A stretch of 64,000 nt of DNA. Origin: Aspergillus flavus (Eukaryota > Ascomycota > Eurotiomycetes > Eurotiales > Aspergillaceae). Position 1 is the first letter of the stretch. Each line of letters starts with the position of its first letter. Positions 35,787 through 46,153 of this stretch are shown in pieces. Both the position numbers and the translations under genes were made by a program. The stretch covers positions 2,418,001-2,482,000 of the forward strand of contig NC_092405.1 in NCBI RefSeq assembly GCF_009017415.1, read 5' to 3'. The notes below the pieces were generated by a model. It worked only from the letters and a program-made list of their open reading frames with translations. It was not told the DNA's origin and did not search any database.

Positions 35787-37377
35787 CTATGCTTCTGCTT
35801 CTCCTCTACGTAACGCCAAAAAGGCCCGTACGTCGGTCACATATTGCAAAGCTTCTAGCATAGGAACGAGATGGAGGAGGCCGTTATCCGTTGGGTCGTT
35901 GATCCAGCCCTCAATGGGAATCGCATTATCTAGACAGAGTCAGCTATCATGCTCGCCGTGGCAGCTCTCAATCGCCAGTTGACGAACCTTCGTGAAAAAT
36001 ATAGCTCATAGGACTGTTATCCAAGATCATCACTTTGCTCAAATCAGGCTCTACCGAGCTAAGGTCCTTGATGTAGGCACCATTACGGAAAGTACAATGC
36101 TGGCGGTAGTACCGCGCATGGAAATACTTTCGCTCTTGCTCCAGCCAGTCGATCACAGGGTCGGCATATTCTTGAACACTAGCAGTGAAGATAACCAGCT
36201 TATACCATTTACAGATCTTGCGCAGAAATTCATCACAGTGGGGTCGTTTGTGCACATAATACAAGATGGGGTGTTGTGGTCCTAAGGTCGTCGGCGGTGC
36301 CCCCGGGTTGAGAGCAGTCGTCATTGGCGCGGCCAATTTAACCTCAACCATGTGGCCACTAGACATGCGTCCTCCTTTAGCCAGTGAGTGGATGAGAGTT
36401 TCATCCAAATCAAGGATCAAGGTCTTTTGGGGAGCCCTATATGTGCGCGAAGTGGCCGTGTAGGATGGTAGACGGGGTGGGATCAGCGGCCGAGGAGGTA
36501 CGGGTGAGTGAGGGTACCTTGTAACCTTGTGGATAGATGAAGAGGTTGGCGATTTCAGGCTATCTGGGTTTAGGGGTCCGGTATCTGACGACTGATCGAG
36601 GTCCATACTCTGTGATCGGCGCTGCCTTTGTCGTTTTAGAGCTTCTTCGTTATGAAGCTTGATCCGTATAGAACGACGAGGGGTGCTCTCATCCGACATC
36701 TGGTCCGACTTTGAAGATTTCGCTTTCGAAGATCGACTTTTATTACCTGAGGAGCCCTTCAGGGCCTTCCGATCACCTTCGGACTCAGAAGTGCTCGAGG
36801 CAATAGAATCTCGCGACCTATGGCTTCTCAGCTTTCGCGTGGAGCCCTGCCGTCGTCTACTTTCCGTCCGTTTAACACCTTTCGCTGATGTGTTTGCACT
36901 GCTGGCAGAGGAACCGAATAGAAATCGCCCCAACTTTCTCGCAGGAGCTATGGGGGAATAACGCCCGTCATCCTCGTGAAAGCATTCGATTGCAAATATA
37001 CCGGGTGCGGCCAAAGTGGACAAGATGAACTTGATTGCTTCGGCAACTGCGTCGAAAAACCGCTGGGCAACAAGACCTAGTGTACTTTTTGTAGCGAATG
37101 AACCGTCTTTTTGAAGCCCTCGTATCAGTGGTGATTTCTCATCAAACGTAAGGCCAAGCTGGTCCTCTGCATGCGTTAACCCAGACCCATCGTCGCTACT
37201 TTTCTCAAAAACGTCTGCCGAATGGAAGTCGTGGCTGCTGTAAGACCGGAGTTTGGAGAGGTCCGCCGGTGCAGTTACTGGTGGGATATCTCCTTGCGAA
37301 CGTGATCTCTGACGGTTACGGTTTGAATGGGAAGATTGGCCAATGACTCGGGACGAAAGTATGTTCAACGAGTTCAT
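35787..37377 (-). CDS. nem1: Nem1-type nuclear-envelope phosphatase catalytic subunit
   Basis: Two exons (minus strand): 35988-37377 and 35787-35929; 510 aa. A hydrophobic segment at about 107-132 (FFDAVAEAIKFILSTLAAPGIFAIECF region) is the membrane anchor. A long Ser/Arg/Lys-rich disordered linker follows (150-310). The FCP1/HAD phosphatase domain fills the C-terminal third, with the catalytic DLDET at 323-327 in LILDLDETLIHSL, then VHKRPHCDEFL, LVIFTASVQEYADPV, YIKDLS and MILDNSP. The second exon supplies DNAIPIEGW, conserved in the family. Nem1 works with Spo7 to dephosphorylate the phosphatidate phosphatase Pah1, controlling lipid storage and nuclear membrane growth; in filamentous fungi it also affects autophagy. 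The linker's many Ser/Thr suggest phosphoregulation, which is inference. Confidence 0.93.
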
Positions 37378-38194
37378 CTTCCAACACGGCCCACGGGTGT
37401 CCGGGCTGGCGCAGCTATCTAAGGGAGAACGTGCTAGTTAGCACTCGTGTAGTGTAGGAACAATCGGACATGGATCGAGGTAAGGCAGCATTGAGATTGC
37501 AATGGGATACAGAATATGCTCGTACGAACCTCAATGCGCCAGTTGACAACCCGTGTCTCAGAACCACGCTTATACCAGCTCTGTTCGATGAAGCGATAGC
37601 CGACGGGTAGACCAGGTCCCAGTCGTGCCGGCTGGAAAGACGCTGCAGGAAAAAGAAGATATGGAAAGGAAGGAAAGACCGATATAAAGGCACAGCCTCT
37701 CAGCCAGGAACACGAAGTGGTCTAGTAGCCGGAGACGACAGAGAGGTGTGTGGGGAGAGACACTCATACATACTCCAGGTTCAGAAGTGGTCTGCTGTCA
37801 GGCCGTCCCGGAATTAGTCCCAGATGCCAGCAGCACGTTGGGCCGAGCGGCAGCTCTAAGCGGCGGGCAAAAACTCCCTCCGTCACATCCCACCAAACGC
37901 CAAAGAACCTCCTCCTTCCTCCTCACTTTTAGCGCAGCCCCTCTACCACCGGTGCTTTTTCCGCCCCAAAAATCAAGTGAGTTTTTGGTCCCCTAATTTA
38001 TCTACATCTTGGTTATTTGGAATCGCATACATATCCTACGGTCCGTTCTTGGGGGATATAGAGAAACTGTGCGAAATTACCGTGTGCGGCATGACTCAAT
38101 CTACTAACCATTGCACATAGACACCAAGGACCACCCTGTCTCAGTTCGCAGCGCGTTTCACGCAAAGAAATACCCACAGCATATACCACAAACT
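37378..38194. promoter_or_regulatory. Divergent promoter between nem1 and the eIF2B-beta gene
   Basis: 817 bases shared by two divergent genes. Short frames only. nem1 may have a leader intron, since splice-like signals occur near 37420-37700; this is not resolvable by eye. Confidence 0.45.
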
Positions 38195-39687
38195 ATGCCA
38201 TCCACATCTATGGCTTTGACGCCAGGGTTGGCGTCCTTTCTCCGGTCGTTGAAGACCAATCCGATTGACACATCTATCGATAATCTGATCTCGTGCGTTC
38301 TCACCGTCATTATACATTTCGCATTCGCTAGGTATATTAACAAATGTTTAGACTCCTCAAGCGAAGACAGATTCGTCACTCCCGATCATGCGCTACCGCA
38401 ACCGCTTACCTTCTCCTTCGTGTCATCTCGGCCTGTCGGACATCAGATGCAGCTAAGCTTATTGAGCGGGTCCAGAGTGTGGGAAGGCGGCTGGTGGCTG
38501 CGCAACCCAAGGAGATGGTAGTCGGTAACATTGTCAGGCGCGTGCTGGGCCTGATTCGGGATGAGGCCGAAGATGACAGGGAAGCCGACTTCAACCTGAG
38601 TGAAGCATCCGAGAGCCAGCCTCAAACACCCCGTGCCTTGGATGGTTAGCACTCACCGTCCCGCATCATATGTGCGATTTAAAGGCGCTAACAGTTGGAT
38701 AATAGATCCGTCTGAATATTCTTCTGGCCGTTTCGAAGGCTCGGACCGAGGGTCTTCCCGACCACCTTTGTCGCAGCCCGCACCGATCTCCATGTTCAGT
38801 CTACTTTCACACCCGGAGCCCGAAACGTCGCTTCCCGGCACCCCTGCATCAGCTTCTCCATCCGGAAGACTGCTGGGACACGTACAAAGCAAGGACGTTC
38901 GTGCTGAGGTTCTCGAAGGTGTCAATGAGATTATCGATGAATTGGGCCAAGTAGATGACCAGATTGCGGCCTATGCCCTCGACCATATCCACTCCAACGA
39001 GATCATCCTCACCCATACCTCGTCCACTACCGTCCAGAAGTTCTTGCTGAAAGCTGCCGCCAAGCGGAAGTTCACCGTGATTCACGCCGAATCCTATCCC
39101 AACAACCACGAAGCTACACATGCCACTGTCAGCGGCAACAGTACTGGCGATGAAGAGATCCTGAGCACTGAATCTTTCCAAAAGCCTCTGATCGCTCTGG
39201 GCATCACAGTCATCCTGATCCCGGATTCTGCTGTCTTTGCGCTCATGTCCCGAGTCAACAAGGTCATCTTGGGCACACATTCCGTTCTTGCCAATGGTGG
39301 GCTGGTTGCCTCCGCAGGGACCCGGGTTATTGCTCGCGCAGCAAAGGTGCACCAGACCCCTGTCGTGGTCGTGAGCGGCGTATACAAACTTAGCCCTGTG
39401 TATCCGTTCGATTTCGACTCGCTAATCGAATATGGCGACTCCAGCAACGTTATCGGCTACGAGGATGGCGACTTGGTGGATCAGATCGACGTTCAAAACC
39501 CTCTGTACGACTACGTCCCGGCAGAGTTGATCGACCTCTATATCACCAATTTGTGGGTTCCCATATATCATGCATTATTGTCTGGCCGAGCTAACTATGG
39601 ACGTTCTTTTACAGAGGAGGCCACGCACCGTCTTATCTTTACCGTATTGTGTCCGACCACTATCGCAAGGAGGACATCAGCTTTTAA
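38195..39687 (+). CDS. gcd7: Translation initiation factor eIF2B subunit beta
   Basis: Four exons: 38195-38292, 38352-38644, 38706-39552 and 39615-39687; 436 aa, all phases consistent. The N-terminal helical part contains FLRSLKTNP and LLKRRQIRHSRSCATATAYL. The Rossmann-like C-terminal domain has ILTHTSSTTVQKFL, FTVIHAESYPN, VILIPDSAVFALM, VILGTHSVLANGGLVASAGT and VVVVSGVYKLSP, all conserved in eIF2B alpha/beta/delta. The last exon gives the family ending LGGHAPSYLYRIVSDHYRKED. With alpha and delta it forms the regulatory core of eIF2B, which senses phosphorylated eIF2 and sets global translation and the Gcn4/CpcA response. An alternative start five codons downstream (MALTPGL) is possible. 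Pro/Ser insert at about 115-165 replaces the loop seen in yeast Gcd7. Confidence 0.94.
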
Positions 39688-40266
39688 GCGCCTTGTTGAA
39701 GAGGAAAAAAGCACGAAAAATAAAAAAAAGGAATTGGGTATTAGAAAAGCATGGTTACATACGGGCGTAAGGATTGTAATAGACAAAATATGAGGGACGA
39801 TACCCATGGGGACAATAAATGGACTCAAGACACCTACACACACGTAGTTACCCTAAATGGAATAGTAATGAATCAAGATCATATGATATGGATCATGCGA
39901 TAAGATTAATCAGATGAATATTGTACCGGATTTTCTAGCCTAAATCCAAATTTATATCATTGTGAAAATCGTTACGGACATATTCAACACCCAATGCATA
40001 CTACAACGGCTAGAAGAAGACGGAAGATTGAAGTTTGAGACTTGATATTTTAGGGCCCTTCCCAAAGAAATAAATCATGGCGCCATCTTTTATAAGTATA
40101 TCAATCGTAGTAGCTGCAATTTATTTGCAGGGTCATCCGTCCTGAACCATAATTTCCAGACCAGACCATAGACTGAAGATAGATCCCATCGTAGTAATCT
40201 TCCAATGTTCCATGGAATGGGCCCTTTCCCATCGTTCCCGCTGCAATCGTTCGTTCGCGCAATTCT
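39688..40266. other. Convergent 3' intergenic region
   Basis: 579 bases between the eIF2B-beta and rps23 genes, AT-rich in the middle. An A-rich stretch at 39707-39730 follows the eIF2B-beta stop. No gene seen. Confidence 0.5.
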
Positions 40267-40880
40267 CTAAGAACGGGGCTTCTCCTTCTTCTCCTTCCAG
40301 AGGGCGAGCAGGGAGACACCGGAGACCTTGACGACCTTGAAACGGACACCGGGAATATCACCCTTGGCCTTACCCTTACGACCGAAACCGGCAAGGAGAA
40401 CCTCGTCGTTCTCGTCGATGAAGTTAAGGCAACCGTCGTTGGGGACTACAAGTTGAACCGTTAGCATAATCTGAACCACATCCTTCCATGTCTGCCGTTT
40501 CGTTCGATTCCATCCGAGCCCATCCCCAGCAAATCCACCAACCCGACATCACCAGACCATCCTCATTTTTCGAGATTGCAGCACATGGTATGACTGTAGG
40601 AGAGAAAAGAGGGCTACCCACCGAAAGCAGCGACCTTCTTGCCGTTCTTGATCAACTGGACCTTGACACACTTGCGAATAGCGGAGTTGGGCTGCTTAGC
40701 CTCAACACCGACCTTCTCGAGGACGATACCCTTGGCGTGGGAAGCACCACCGAAGGGAGAGGACTTGTAGGCGGTACCGAGCAGACGCTTCTTGTAGTGA
40801 AGATCGGCCCAACGGTTCTCACGGCGGGTGTTCGCGAGCTTGCGCGCGGCGTTAAGACCACGAGGCTGTCCCTTACCCAT
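40267..40880 (-). CDS. rps23: 40S ribosomal protein uS12 (Rps23)
   Basis: Two exons (minus strand): 40622-40880 and 40267-40445; 145 aa, the same length as yeast Rps23. The start is [15 protein letters not shown]. The sequence holds [21 protein letters not shown], then [20 protein letters not shown], where the Pro after KQ is the residue hydroxylated in this protein in other eukaryotes, and [16 protein letters not shown]. The protein lines the decoding centre and influences translational accuracy. The 176-nt intron falls inside the Val codon before PNDG and is long for this window, as is common in ribosomal protein genes. Codon use is highly biased to C-ending codons, in keeping with strong expression. 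Confidence 0.97.
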
Positions 40881-41409
40881 CTTGGCGGATTATGTTCGAA
40901 GGACGGTCTGTAGAAGAAGAATGCGTTAGATCTTGCTGTGGCAATCTGATGCTTGGTGATTTCGTGATTTGTGGAGGGGACGTGGATTTCAGAAGTACAT
41001 GGCCGGGGCGGTGGAAAATCAAAAATCAAAAGATTCGATGTTGAACGGGAGTCCCTAGACACGAATATATTTCATCAAAAAATAGCAGCAACAATATACA
41101 TACCGACTGATATAGATTGCCGAAAGGCCTGATGGGGATGGTTGTCGAGAGTCGAAGGGTTCCTTTCACGGCCGGCGGTGTCGCTGAAGGCTCACCAAAA
41201 TGTTCTGCTGTGCGCGCTCCGCCCTAATCGGCCGCTAAGCGAGGCACGGGATCGGAACAACTTCCGCCGTTCTCCGATATCGATAAGCCCCTTATCAGTG
41301 ACCGTCAGCATTGATTGTATGCGGAGATTAAGCTCCTTTATTTACGGCTGTCAATTGGAGCTTGTTCTGTTTTAGTTCGCCTGCCAACAACGTATACTTC
41401 GCGAACACC
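40881..41409. promoter_or_regulatory. Divergent promoter of rps23 and the gene at 41410
   Basis: 529 bases. Probably contains the rps23 leader and perhaps a leader intron. No gene seen. Confidence 0.5.
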
Positions 41410-42174
41410 ATGGATGCGGCTCCAAAATTAGAGAATCTGAGGAAAATTCCCTCTGCGCGTCTCCCTCCCCCTGTTCTTTTTCAAGGTCCACCCACTTCCC
41501 ATAATGGATCTAACATATCTCTCACACCTCCGGTGCCCTCGGTTTCTCCCGGTGGAGGGGTTCAGCGTCCTGCGCTGCAGCGGAATCGTTCCTCGCGCCA
41601 GCAAGGCGGCCTTGAGACCCCAGGCTCTCTCTCCCCCTTTCTATCTCGTACACAATCAAAAGGCGAACTTGATCGCTCGGACGCCATCTGGCAAGAAATG
41701 CAGAATGCCTTGTCAGAGGTCGAGCTGAGTGCGGTAGCTAGTGAACATGTCTTTGGCGAAAAGCACTCTGAGGCCCTTGAAGACCTGCGAACAAAGCAGC
41801 TGAGGCTTGCCCAGGCCTGGGCTCGAAGCGAAGCTGATGAGGTAGTTGATCCGAAGAATGCAGCTACCAAGAGTCAATCAAGACCAAGAGCATCCTCTCC
41901 TGCCACTAGTCACACGGGAGAACAAACCGCAACGGATGATGCCTCCCAGAGGAATCTAGATGAGGAAACAGAAAAGGACATTCTTCTGGCACGCGAGAGG
42001 CGTGAAGCGAATGATCGCTATTTCGATAGGGTCAACAACGGCGTATTGGATGTGGTAGCTAAGCTTGAGGAGGTTGCTCAAGCTATGCGCGCAGTGGAGA
42101 GGGAGAGCAGAGACATATGGAGTGATAATGAAAGCATAACCACGGAGACCGCATCGACGGCTAACACTGGGTGA
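41410..42174 (+). CDS. Hypothetical protein with C-terminal coiled coil
   Basis: Single exon, 254 aa from MDAAPKLENL. A Pro/Ser-rich N-terminal half (residues 1-90, with SLSPFLSRTQSKGE) is followed by a helical, charged region. Residues 95-145 read like a long helix (IWQEMQNALSEVELSA, then LEDLRTKQLRLAQAW), and 185-240 like a second (DILLARERREANDRYFDRV, then LDVVAKLEEVAQAMRAVER). It ends in an acidic Ser/Thr tail. No signal, membrane span or known motif. The domain layout resembles small fungal scaffold or kinetochore-type coiled-coil subunits, but I cannot assign it. Divergent from rps23. Confidence 0.72.
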   Translation: MDAAPKLENLRKIPSARLPPPVLFQGPPTSHNGSNISLTPPVPSVSPGGGVQRPALQRNRSSRQQGGLETPGSLSPFLSRTQSKGELDRSDAIWQEMQNALSEVELSAVASEHVFGEKHSEALEDLRTKQLRLAQAWARSEADEVVDPKNAATKSQSRPRASSPATSHTGEQTATDDASQRNLDEETEKDILLARERREANDRYFDRVNNGVLDVVAKLEEVAQAMRAVERESRDIWSDNESITTETASTANTG

Positions 42175-42632
42175 GACTGTCAGAAACCTATGAGGATTGA
42201 TCGTCTGTGGACACCGCACAAGCCTTCTAGCCTGTGGATTGGAATGTATTACGTGCCATTTTGACAGGCAGTGGACGTGTACACTTCATCAAGTCCACAA
42301 AGCATTGGTGGGGGTTACTACCGCCAACGAAGCAAATGGGAATTCTATCGTTTTGATAGTACAGCCACCACAAGAAACCACTTGCAGTCTGCTTGACCTG
42401 TGATGTTGTGAGAGAATGGCCATGGCTATTATTGGCGTATAAAAAATGCGACAGTGTTGTCATTCAATGCAGGGAAATGGTAAGGCTGGACCGACAAAGG
42501 AAATATTAATACTTGAGAAACGCTCGTCAATGACAGACAAAAAAAAAAAAAAAAAAAAAAAAAGGGTATCTGGACATATCTGCTCGCCAACGTCGAGTAA
42601 CTCCCATGAACATGTACTCAGCCAAATCGACT
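42175..42632. other. Convergent 3' intergenic region with poly(A) tract
   Basis: 458 bases between the gene at 41410 and mic12. Contains an uninterrupted run of 25 A at 42539-42563. No gene seen. Confidence 0.6.
42539..42563 (+). repeat. 25-base poly(A) homopolymer
   Basis: Uninterrupted A-run, the longest homopolymer in the window, about 70 bases beyond the mic12 stop. Length is liable to sequencing and replication slippage. Confidence 0.9.
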
Positions 42633-43066
42633 CTACTCCCTCTTTACAAGCCTCACCACAGTCTTCCAACCTTCCTGCGCCGTTTCTCGCATGTCTTCCC
42701 ACCGACTTTCGTTTGCCTTTTTTGCCAACTTTTCCACTTCCTGGTTCCAGTGATGCTTCAGCAAGTCCTCCATAGTAGGCCGTACTGGCTCCGTCGTTTT
42801 ATTATCTGGTCGAGCGCTATCTTTCGGGGCTAGTCGGCGGTCGTAGGCGCCTATAGGCGACGACAACCAATTTAGAGCTTGAGTCTGTTGACGGATCGCA
42901 TCACGTTGTTCCAGGCGAATAGACCGATGTACTTGAACGGTTAAATATAAGGCGGTTGTAGTTAAGGCGAATCCGCTGAACTATTTCTCATGTTAACTGA
43001 CAGTTCGGCACATGCTTTCAAGTCGGAGAGGGAGTTGTAACTTACAAAGCCGGCAAAGAAGCCCAT
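42633..43066 (-). CDS. mic12: MICOS complex subunit Mic12 (Aim5 family)
   Basis: Two exons (minus strand): 43046-43066 (21 nt, encoding MGFFAGF) and 42633-42980; 122 aa. The spliced N-terminus MGFFAGFFSGFALTTTALYL is a single membrane-spanning segment with small residues. It is followed by VQVHRSIRLEQRDAIRQQ and the family block LSSPIGAYDRRLAPKD, then TMEDLLKHHWNQEVEKLA. Aim5/Mic12 is an inner-membrane subunit of MICOS, which holds cristae junctions. Length agrees with the yeast protein (about 106 aa). It is divergent from the mitochondrial ribosomal gene bL17m, with 586 bases between the starts. Confidence 0.9.
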
Positions 43067-43652
43067 ATCTGCTTCTTGGTTTTCCGAAGTAAACTGATTC
43101 TCAAAAGGATAATGAACACTTTCCGGCTGCTGCAAGATAGTAGGTGGGGGAGGAAGCCTTTCGGCGCCGGCCGAAAGAACAGAAGTCACGACTCGCAGAT
43201 CCTGAATGAGTAAACTAGCGACTAGATACGCGTTTATCAATGTAGGGAGCTATGGCGAGCCAAATTAAGTCCAAAGCAAGAGTAAAATGTGTGAAATTGA
43301 AAAGGATATGCTTGTCTTCTTGTCTAGATGAAAGAACAAATCTGCAAGTATGGGGAGTTTCTGTTGCGCGGATCGGGAATGCCATTCGAGCACTCCGATT
43401 GGCTGCCGCGGAGGAACGAATCTTTCCACCGTCCTGGAAGAGGGTCGAGCATAACGGCTGTGACCTGCAACTTCATCTCAATATCGCCTAACCCCAATCT
43501 CGCCATTCTCCCCTCTTACCTTTCCTTCAGCTTGCTGTAGGAATAGACCTACGACTTTTAATACAGCACATACCTTCGTCATCCGCCAATTGCCACGGCA
43601 AAGAGAACCCAAAACAACCGAATAAAAACAACTTCCGCATATACCTATCACA
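43067..43652. promoter_or_regulatory. Shared divergent promoter of mic12 and the bL17m gene
   Basis: 586 bases between two nuclear genes for mitochondrial proteins. The CACTCCGATTGGCTG stretch near 43398 contains ATTGG, the complement of a CCAAT box, a possible HAP-complex site. A frame at 43252-43540 is not protein-like. Confidence 0.5.
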
Positions 43653-44402
43653 ATGGCCGGTGGTGCAGCCAAGTATCGCCATCTTAGCCGCAAGTCATCG
43701 CATAGACAGGCCCTTCTTCGCAACTTGGTCACTTCTCTCTTCAAACATGAGTCGATCACAACAACATGGCCCAAGGCCAAGGAGGCGCAACGGTTGGCTG
43801 AGAAGTTGATCACACTGGGCAAGAAGAACACAGAAGCGAGTCGGAGACAAGCTTTGTCGACTTTCTATGTATGTGGGATTCTGGTTCTTGGTTATTTTCT
43901 ATAATTCCAATTCCGCGCAGAGGGAATTCGCTTAGAAGCCAGGATGAATGTTGCATGGCAACTTTCCCCTTCCTTTCTATGGCTTATCTTTATGCTGCCG
44001 GATCTCCCACAATTGGTACTAATCGGATCACAGACTCCTCATGATCTCCTCCCGAAGCTCTTCGGACCCCTTCGTGAACGCTACGCCGAGCGTCCCGGTG
44101 GTTACACCCGGGTACTACGTGTCGAGCCTAAGAAAGACGATCAAGCACCTAGCGCCATCCTGGAACTTGTTGACGGACCCAAGGATATGCGATTCGCGAT
44201 GACGGCACGCACCGTCGCCAGGCAACGGTCCCAGGGTCTGGACACTCTCAATGAACTGACACGGTTGAACGTACAGAAGGTAACGCGATTCCGAAAAGAC
44301 GGCATTGACGACTTGGAGCGGGAGATTAAGAAGTTAGAGCTTGACGGCCGGAAGGAAGAGAAGGCCCAGAAAGCTCAGGAGAAAAAAGAATCGAAGCAAT
44401 AG
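43653..44402 (+). CDS. mrpl8: Mitochondrial large-subunit ribosomal protein bL17m
   Basis: Two exons, 43653-43868 and 44034-44402, with a 165-nt intron; 194 aa. The L17 signature is complete: [19 protein letters not shown] and [19 protein letters not shown], then [10 protein letters not shown] and, after the intron, [29 protein letters not shown] and ILELVDGP. The fungal C-terminal extension ([11 protein letters not shown] and a Lys/Glu-rich helix to the end) is as in Mrpl8 of yeast. It belongs to the 54S mitochondrial ribosomal subunit. No cleavable presequence is obvious; the basic N-terminus may serve for import. Confidence 0.95.
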
Positions 44403-45828
44403 ATGCATATAAAACAACCCGTTGAATCTGGGTAGGGATTGTCAAAGGTTCGGCGAACGGGGCACTGGATCGCAGCGACCTGAGTCCATCTGGTGCTTCT
44501 GTATCTGTACATTTTTTCCTCCATGGTCTCATGTCTTTACCTGTTGGTCTTTATGATCGTGTAATATTAGCTGCTGTTTTCTAGATACGGAAATGGGCTT
44601 CGGCTTATTTATAGACTGTCTTTAATTATCCTGCAAGTAGATACGTGATGTAGCTTGTGTTAAGCTGTTACCATGAGGGATAGACTAAGAGTAGACTGTG
44701 TATATACTCTGTTGATGACAGTTTCTGTTCTCCCTGGCATGTTTGCCTGAGTAGCCTAACTGTCACGATGTGCCTCTGCCTCAGTCATCAGACCTGCAGA
44801 GAGCAAGTCACACTTTTACTTCGACGTTCTTTCGGAAAGACCTGTGAGGTATACGTTACCAACAGCAGCAACAAATCACCGAAGGGAATATGTACCAGAC
44901 CCGGATGCATCTTCCCTGACGCATTAAGCACAACTGGCTTGTTCCGACAAAAGTCGCATTCAAGCTTCCTCTTTGCAACAGTAAATCAAGACAGCGAGCG
45001 GTCAGTGCTTAGAGATGAACTTCCGAAAGCTCGCGATGTTCTGCAACCCTTGGAATCATCGTTTACCATCGCTATTGTTTCGAGATCTCGACGGACACAA
45101 CACCATACTGAGCGGCAGGTGTGCATTAGATTCACAAATGTACTAAGAGGATTCTACGCGTGGTTGTGTTTCAAGCTGTGAATATTGTTCGATTTCTTAA
45201 GATCAGCTGATGAGATTGGCTGAGAGAGAATTCGTTGCTGCCGTTGGAAGCAGTATTATATGTGAGGCTAACCGAGATATCCTTGGGACCGGTAGCTGCA
45301 TCTAGAGAGGCAGTGCTTGAGTACCTCGTTATCGGCAAAGGAAATGCGAAGGATCCTGGCATACGATAATACGGACTTCACTAAGTTCCCAGTCAAAGAT
45401 CTTGCGCTAACTGTCTTTCATCTACGTCTATAAGCTATGGCGGATGGTAGCAGAGACGGATACGGCATTCACGGCTTGCTCACAGGTACAACAGCCGGAC
45501 CGAGGTGGCCTGATCTCATGAATTCGCGTCTTCGAAGCGATGTTTCATTATCGACTGGAGCATGGCGGCGAAAATGAAATGCCTTGTTAGTGCCCTGGAC
45601 CAATGAAAAGACATGCACAGACTAGTATAAGTCTTGGGCAGTCCACTGCTATCCCTTTGCCTTCGGTGGAGTATGTGCTCTGTCGGCAAGTTATTCCAGG
45701 GGCTTGGAAAGGCACAGTATGCCATTGGATTCCACCAGTACAGCAGGTACAGCATGGAAGTCCGAGTGGAACATGGTTGGAATGGTGTACTTTACCCCAG
45801 CTGTGACCCACTTGGTGCATTAACCGAA

Positions 45829-45849
45829 ATACGATGCCGATACGATGCC
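45829..45849 (+). repeat. Tandem ATACGATGCC repeat
   Basis: Two copies of ATACGATGCC separated by one base (11-base period), 305-325 bases before the sterol methyltransferase ATG. Each includes the TACGA core seen in the palindrome just downstream. Confidence 0.85.
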
Positions 45850-45909
45850 ATTCAATCCTCTAATTGGCTCACAAGCTTATATGAGTAAGCTATCCTTGAG
45901 CCCTAATTG

Positions 45910-45928
45910 TCGTATAGAGCGTATACGA
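45910..45928. promoter_or_regulatory. Inverted TCGTATA pair, sterol-regulatory-element-like
   Basis: TCGTATA, five bases, then TATACGA: perfect 7-base arms, 226 bases before the ATG of an Erg6-type gene. TCGTATA is the core bound by the yeast sterol regulators Upc2/Ecm22. The repeat is seen; a sterol-response role in this organism is inference. Confidence 0.45.
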
Positions 45929-46153
45929 TGTACACGATCATGGTTGTAGTTGAAGGTATCTATGTAACGAACATGAGCTTTTACTGCTATAAAGATCCGT
46001 TGTTATCTTGCCTCAGCGATGTGTTCCTATTCCTACCACGCTAGCTGCTCAAGCACACCTCTCTTTCCACCGATTTCCCTTCTCTCCGTATATTGAGGCC
46101 TTCGCTTCGTCGGAGTCCTTCTCCTACACAACATCGACTACTGGCATCTCACA

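Larger units (their letters stand above)
44403..46153. other. Long intergenic region upstream of the sterol methyltransferase gene
   Basis: About 1.75 kb. A 137-codon frame (44768-45181, +) is Cys/Arg/Ser-rich and not convincing. Repeated ATACGATGCC units at 45829-45849 and an inverted TCGTATA pair at 45910-45928 lie before the leader. The last 100 bases are C/T-rich. Confidence 0.5.

Noticed and set aside
41410..42174. Reading the coiled-coil protein as a bZIP or kinetochore subunit
   Set aside because: No basic DNA-binding region and no specific family motif; left as hypothetical.
44768..45181. 137-codon plus-strand frame
   Set aside because: Cys/Arg/Ser-rich, no motifs, upstream region of the sterol methyltransferase gene; could be an orphan but not supportable.
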